A stretch of DNA of 7,723 bases, taken from positions 1-7,723 of the forward strand of contig CAYLOC010000159.1 of the NCBI GenBank assembly GCA_964385195.1, written 5' to 3'. A program made the position numbers and the translations under genes. Position 1 is the first letter of the stretch; each line of letters begins with the position of its first letter. Below the pieces are notes generated by a model that was not told the DNA's origin, made no database searches, and saw only the letters and a program-made list of their open reading frames with translations. Below are positions 4,394 to 7,723 of the stretch, piece by piece. The stretch is from CAYLOC01 sp964385195. GTDB lineage: Bacteria; Actinomycetota; Actinomycetes; Propionibacteriales; Nocardioidaceae.

Positions 4394-6372
4394 AGAACAC
4401 GCCACAGGAGGGCAACGGCCAGCAACGACTCCCCGAGGCCGGACGCGGACGAGGGGGCCACGGCCCGGGCGGCGGGCTCGGGATGCCGGCCGAGAAGGCG
4501 GCACACTTCGGCCGATCTGCCAGGCGGCTGGTCGGAAGACTGCGGCCGGAGCGCACGCGCATCACCCTCGTCATCGTGTTCGCCGTCATCAGTGTCGGGT
4601 TCAGCGTCCTGGGGCCGAAGGTGCTCGGCCACGCCACCAACATCATCTTCAGTGGCTGGCTGGGCTCGCGTCTGCCGTCAGGGACCACCACCGAGCAGGC
4701 CATCCAAGGGGCTCGCGCGGCGGGCAAGGACAACATCGCCGACATGCTGGACCGGATGAACGTGGTGGCCGGCCAAGGGATCGACTTCACCGCGCTCGGC
4801 TACACCCTGCTCCTGGTGCTCGCGCTGTTCGTCGCGGCGTCGCTGTTCGGCTGGCTGGACGGCTACATCCTCAACGACGCCGTCCAGCACTCGGTCCGCC
4901 GGCTGCGGGCCGACGTCGAGACGAAGCTGAACGCGCTGCCGTTGCAGTACTTCGACAAACAGCCACGCGGAGAGATCCTCAGCCGGGTCACCAACGACAT
5001 CGACAACATCCAACAGGTCCTGCAGCAGACGATGAGCCAGCTGCTGCGCGCCATCCTCACCGTCGTCGGCATCTTGATCATGATGTTCCTCATCTCGCCC
5101 TTGTTGACCGTGATCGCGCTGGTGACCATCCCGGTGTCGATGGGGGCCGCCGGGCTCATCGCGAAGCGCGCCCAGAAGCAGTTCATCGCCCAGTGGACCC
5201 ACACCGGCACCCTCAACGGTCAGGTGGAGGAGGCCTACACCGGTCACGAGCTGGTCAAGGTCTTCGGCCGCAGCAAGGAGATGGAGCAGACGTTCGCCGA
5301 GAAGAACGAGGAGCTCTACCAGGCCAGCTTCAAGGCCCAGTTCATCAGCGGCATCATCATGCCGACGATGATGTTCATCGGCAACCTCAACTACGTCGTC
5401 GTCGCCGTCCTCGGGGGGATGCGGGTCGCTACTGGCACGATGACCCTCGGCGACGTGCAGGCGTTCATCCAGTACTCCCGCCGGTTTACCCAGCCGCTGA
5501 CGCAGATCGCGTCGATGGCCAACCAGCTACAGTCCGGGATCGCCTCCGCCGAACGGGTCTTTGAGTTCCTCGACGCCGACGAGCAGGTACCAGAGAGCTC
5601 CGCCGCCACCGCGGTCGACACCCCGTCCGGGCGGGTGGAGTTCGAGCACGTCACGTTCAGCTACGACCCCGACACCCCTCTCATCGACGACCTGTCCCTG
5701 GTCGCCGAGCCGGGGCACACCGTTGCGATCGTCGGGCCCACCGGGGCCGGCAAGACCACCCTGGTCAACCTGATCATGCGGTTCTACGAGCTCCGCGGTG
5801 GACGGATCACCATCGACGGCGTCGACATCACCACGCTGACGCGTGCGGACCTGCGCTCCCAGATCGGGATGGTGCTGCAGGACGCGTGGCTGTTCGGCGG
5901 CACCATCCGGGACAACATCGCCTACGGCAGACCCAGCGCCACCGAGGAGGAGATCCTGGCCGCGGCCGAGGCGACGTACGTCGACCATTTCGTCCAGACG
6001 CTGCCGGACGGCTACGACACCGTGATCGACGAGGAGGGCAACAACGTCAGTGCGGGGCAGAAACAGCTGTTGACGATCGCGCGCGCCTTCCTTTCCGACC
6101 CCTCGTTGCTGATCCTCGACGAGGCGACCAGCTCCGTGGACACCCGGACCGAGCTGCTCGTCCAGCGGGCGATGGCGGCGCTGCGCTCGGACCGGACCAG
6201 CTTCGTCATCGCCCACCGGCTCTCCACGATCCGCGACGCGGACCTGATCTTGGTGATGGAGGACGGCGCCATCGTCGAGCAGGGCACGCACGAGGAGCTG
6301 CTGCAGGCCGAGGGCGCGTACTGGCGGCTGTACAACGACCAGTTCGCCGGCGCCGTCCAGCCCGTTGCCTGA
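4363..6372 (+). CDS. ABC exporter half-transporter 2 (catalytic-site subunit)
   Basis: 669 residues, longer than the usual 580-600 half-transporter. The extra length is a hydrophilic Gly/Arg/Gln-rich cytoplasmic tail (1-55) and an extended loop of about 55 residues between helices 1 (67-88) and 2 (145-170), predicted to lie outside the membrane. The nucleotide-binding domain has Walker A GPTGAGKTT (458-466, Lys464), Walker B LLILDEATSSVD with the catalytic Glu587, and switch His618 in FVIAHRLSTI. The signature is NVSAGQKQ (561-568), with Ala in place of the first Gly of SGGQ. Canonical Walker B and switch residues with a non-canonical signature are the mirror image of the partner gene, so the two should form a heterodimer with one active site. 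I chose GTG 4363, which overlaps the previous stop (GTGA) with GGAGG 7 nt upstream. A second GTG at 4381 arises from a tandem duplication. Function: ATP-driven export, substrate unknown. Confidence 0.94.
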   Translation: MSEQRGVSEQQNTPQEGNGQQRLPEAGRGRGGHGPGGGLGMPAEKAAHFGRSARRLVGRLRPERTRITLVIVFAVISVGFSVLGPKVLGHATNIIFSGWLGSRLPSGTTTEQAIQGARAAGKDNIADMLDRMNVVAGQGIDFTALGYTLLLVLALFVAASLFGWLDGYILNDAVQHSVRRLRADVETKLNALPLQYFDKQPRGEILSRVTNDIDNIQQVLQQTMSQLLRAILTVVGILIMMFLISPLLTVIALVTIPVSMGAAGLIAKRAQKQFIAQWTHTGTLNGQVEEAYTGHELVKVFGRSKEMEQTFAEKNEELYQASFKAQFISGIIMPTMMFIGNLNYVVVAVLGGMRVATGTMTLGDVQAFIQYSRRFTQPLTQIASMANQLQSGIASAERVFEFLDADEQVPESSAATAVDTPSGRVEFEHVTFSYDPDTPLIDDLSLVAEPGHTVAIVGPTGAGKTTLVNLIMRFYELRGGRITIDGVDITTLTRADLRSQIGMVLQDAWLFGGTIRDNIAYGRPSATEEEILAAAEATYVDHFVQTLPDGYDTVIDEEGNNVSAGQKQLLTIARAFLSDPSLLILDEATSSVDTRTELLVQRAMAALRSDRTSFVIAHRLSTIRDADLILVMEDGAIVEQGTHEELLQAEGAYWRLYNDQFAGAVQPVA

Positions 6373-6422
6373 TTCGTCCGACCGGCGCCTGCGGGCAGGA
6401 CCTCGGCTGGGTCGGACGAATC
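6371..6422. terminator. Bidirectional terminator between convergent genes
   Basis: GATTCGTCCGACC (6371-6383) and GGTCGGACGAATC (6410-6422) are perfect 13-bp arms. The 26-nt interior contains a further small hairpin (CCTGC at 6388-6392, GCAGG at 6395-6399). The left arm begins within the TGA stop of the second ABC gene, and the right arm ends 9 nt before the stop of the convergent minus-strand gene (6434-6432). Position and symmetry make it a shared terminator. No U-tract follows on either strand, which is usual in high-GC actinobacteria. Confidence 0.8.
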
Positions 6423-6431
6423 GGTGGGGGG

Positions 6432-7169
6432 TCAGTCGATCGGCGGGAGCGGCGTGCCAGACCCCGGGCCGGTCGGCTGCGGCCGCGGGACGGACGGAGT
6501 CGGGCTCGACGGGGTCGGCGACTGCGGACTGGTCGGCGTCGGCTGGCTCGGCTGCGTCGGGGTCGGCAGCGGCAGCGGCGGCTGTGGTGGAGCGGGGTTC
6601 TGCTGCCGGAAGATCAGTACGGCGATGAACAGCGCAAGCGCCGCGATCGCCAGCACCAGCGCAAACGCCGCCGCGAACGTCCAGCGGCTGGCAGTCGACA
6701 GGCGCAACGGCCACGGCAGCGGCCATACCCGCCAGCGACCGGGACCGTGGCGTCGCAGCCAGTGCGGCCGGAAGCCGGGTCCGACCGCGGTGCCGGAGGG
6801 GGCGCGGTCGGCGAGTGTCACCGCCGCGAGCAGTGAGGTCGCCCGGGCCCGAGCGATCGCAGTCCCGTCACCGGCATCGAGCGCCACCCACGGCGCGACC
6901 TCCGGCTCGTCCTCGGCCGCGACGACCGCCCCGTCAGCGTCGGCACGCAACCGTGCCGCGGCGTCGACGAACCGCGCCCGGGCGTAGGAGTCGGTCTCCG
7001 CACCGGCGCCCAGCACCACGACCACGACGTCAGCGGTGTCCAGCCGGCCGGCGTACACCATGCCGCTGTCGGTCTCGGTGATGCGTGCGGTGAGCTGGAC
7101 CGGGCCGAGTGACGGCGGGTCAGCACGACGCAACGGGTGGGTCTCCACACCCGCGTGCCACTTCGTCAT
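6432..7169 (-). CDS. Single-pass membrane protein with kinase-like N-lobe and Pro-rich tail
   Basis: 245 residues from ATG 7169, chosen because GGAGGA lies immediately upstream; an in-frame ATG at 7199 has no such site. One strongly hydrophobic helix (163-187) follows a basic, Trp-rich stretch, giving a cytoplasmic N-terminus and an outside tail of about 58 residues made of Pro, Thr, Ser and Gln. Residues 21-53 align by eye with the start of actinobacterial Ser/Thr kinases. ITETDSGMVYAGR occupies the place of the glycine loop (pattern [IL]GEGGMGxVYxGR), and VVVVVL stands where VAVKVL would carry the ATP-binding Lys. ARARF (63-67) and APWVAL (92-97) recall later N-lobe landmarks. No catalytic HRD or DFG segment exists, so it cannot be a working kinase. 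Kinase ancestry is my inference; otherwise it is an uncharacterised membrane protein. It diverges from the moxR-type gene. Confidence 0.8.
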   Translation of the reverse strand: MTKWHAGVETHPLRRADPPSLGPVQLTARITETDSGMVYAGRLDTADVVVVVLGAGAETDSYARARFVDAAARLRADADGAVVAAEDEPEVAPWVALDAGDGTAIARARATSLLAAVTLADRAPSGTAVGPGFRPHWLRRHGPGRWRVWPLPWPLRLSTASRWTFAAAFALVLAIAALALFIAVLIFRQQNPAPPQPPLPLPTPTQPSQPTPTSPQSPTPSSPTPSVPRPQPTGPGSGTPLPPID

Positions 7170-7308
7170 GCTCCTCCGTTCCCGGCCCGACCGCCCCATA
7201 CAGTGGAGGGGTACCCTCGTGCTCCGGCGCCGAATTCATGCCTGCGCCGTGCCAGACTGACCACACACAGAGCGTACGGCGGCGGGGCCGCGGGAAGGGA
7301 AGGAGACC
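7170..7308. promoter_or_regulatory. Divergent intergenic region between the membrane protein and moxR-type genes
   Basis: These 139 bases must contain both divergent promoters. Visible elements are the minus-strand ribosome site GGAGGA just before ATG 7169, a GAGGG-GTA-CCCTC hairpin or operator-like palindrome at 7206-7218, and AGGGAAGGAGA before ATG 7309. TACAGT (7199-7204) and TACCCT (7212-7217) look like plus-strand -10 boxes, but neither has a good -35 partner. I cannot assign start points. Confidence 0.35.
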
Positions 7309-7723
7309 ATGACTTCGACGTCGCAGCCGGCCAGCGCGACCGGTGCGGCCGCCGAGGTGGGGCGGCTCGCCGACCTTGCCGGGCGGGCCATTGCCGAGGT
7401 CAAGCGGGTCATCGTCGGCCAGGAGCACCTGGTCGAGCAGTTGATGGTCGCCCTCATCGCACGGGGACACTGTCTGGTCGAGGGAGTCCCCGGCATCGCC
7501 AAGACCCTCGCCGTCCACACGTTCTCCGACGTCGTCGGCGGCAAGTTCACCCGGATCCAGTTCACCCCCGACCTGGTGCCGTCCGACATCGTCGGCACGC
7601 GTATCTACCGACCGAGCCGCGAGGAGTTCGACGTCGAGCTCGGCCCCGTGTTCGCCAACTTCGTCCTGGCCGACGAGATCAACCGCGCACCGGCGAAGGT
7701 GCAGTCGGCGATGCTGGAGCTGA
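7309..7723 (+). CDS. MoxR-family AAA+ ATPase, N-terminal part (runs off the window)
   Basis: The frame from ATG 7309 stays open to the window edge (138 complete codons). GGAGA sits 4 nt before the start. After a variable tail the sequence has VIVGQEHLVEQLMVALIARGH (about 39-59), the MoxR Walker A LVEGVPGIAKT (61-71), the IQFTPDLVPSDIVG block (84-97), and FVLADEINRAPAKVQSAMLE with Walker B Asp-Glu. These are diagnostic of MoxR ATPases, chaperone-like machines that typically act on VWA-domain proteins. In actinobacteria such genes usually head an operon with DUF58 and transglutaminase-like membrane proteins, so those are expected just to the right. The divergent partner on the left is the Pro-rich membrane protein. 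Confidence 0.95.
   Translation, partial: MTSTSQPASATGAAAEVGRLADLAGRAIAEVKRVIVGQEHLVEQLMVALIARGHCLVEGVPGIAKTLAVHTFSDVVGGKFTRIQFTPDLVPSDIVGTRIYRPSREEFDVELGPVFANFVLADEINRAPAKVQSAMLEL

Noticed and set aside
2522..4504. 660-codon open frame on the minus strand, opposite the tetR end and the first ABC gene
   Set aside because: It is antisense to a gene with unmistakable ABC motifs. The product is a His/Asp/Gly/Arg-rich low-complexity sequence typical of frames opposite GC-rich codons, and it has no ribosome site.
4266..5564. 432-codon plus-strand frame overlapping both ABC genes
   Set aside because: It is the +1 shadow of the second ABC gene, extremely rich in Arg and His, and conflicts with the clear GTGA-coupled start.
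5527..6726. 399-codon minus-strand frame opposite the end of the second ABC gene
   Set aside because: It runs across the terminator and into the opposing gene in another frame, with Ala/Asp/Arg-rich composition and no recognisable domain.
1..7723. CRISPR array, riboswitch, complete insertion sequence or phage genes
   Set aside because: There are no regularly spaced repeats, no transposase or integrase motifs in any frame, and no long structured leader. The repeats seen are isolated inverted repeats and one tandem pair.

Overview
The window is high-GC bacterial DNA with dense coding, strong G/C bias at third codon positions, GTG/ATG starts and GGAGG-type ribosome sites. Gene content (a MoxR-type ATPase, a TetR-controlled pair of ABC exporter half-transporters, an AAA ATPase beginning MPRPFPFESP, and a membrane protein with a Pro/Thr/Ser-rich tail) points to Actinomycetota. 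A Micromonosporales-like genome is my tentative guess, not something the sequence proves.

Layout. Positions 1-550 hold no intact gene. They contain a possible C-terminal tail of a gene entering from the left, several inverted repeats, and on the minus strand the decayed C-terminal end of an arsenite methyltransferase (arsM). Next comes a complete minus-strand tRNA with a CAU anticodon (552-625). Positions 718-1890 (minus) encode a P-loop ATPase of the archaeal-ATPase/STAND-like type with a C-terminal winged helix. A divergent promoter region (1891-2006) separates it from a plus-strand operon of three genes: tetR (2007-2630), ABC half-transporter 1 (2633-4366) and ABC half-transporter 2 (4363-6372). 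The last two overlap at a GTGA. The operon ends in a long inverted repeat (6371-6422) that lies between convergent genes and probably works in both directions. On the minus strand, 6432-7169 encodes a single-pass membrane protein with a Pro-rich tail; its N-terminal half looks like the N-lobe of a Ser/Thr protein kinase without catalytic residues. Divergent from it, 7309 to the window end is the start of a MoxR-family AAA+ ATPase.

How the genes fit together. The regulator very likely binds the perfect 18-bp palindrome at 1954-1971, which fills the spacer between a -35-like and a -10-like hexamer upstream of tetR. It would thereby repress its own gene and the two exporter genes until a ligand arrives. 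The two ABC proteins carry complementary defects (Walker B D-D and a Gln switch residue in the first, an SAGQ signature in the second). This is the signature of a heterodimeric exporter with one degenerate and one catalytic ATP site. The substrate cannot be read from sequence.

I see no clearly new multi-gene system. The observations most worth a second look are the kinase-like protein lacking a catalytic lobe, the 18-bp tandem duplication that copies the start codon of the second ABC gene, the arsM relic and nested inverted repeat beside the tRNA gene, and the operator architecture.
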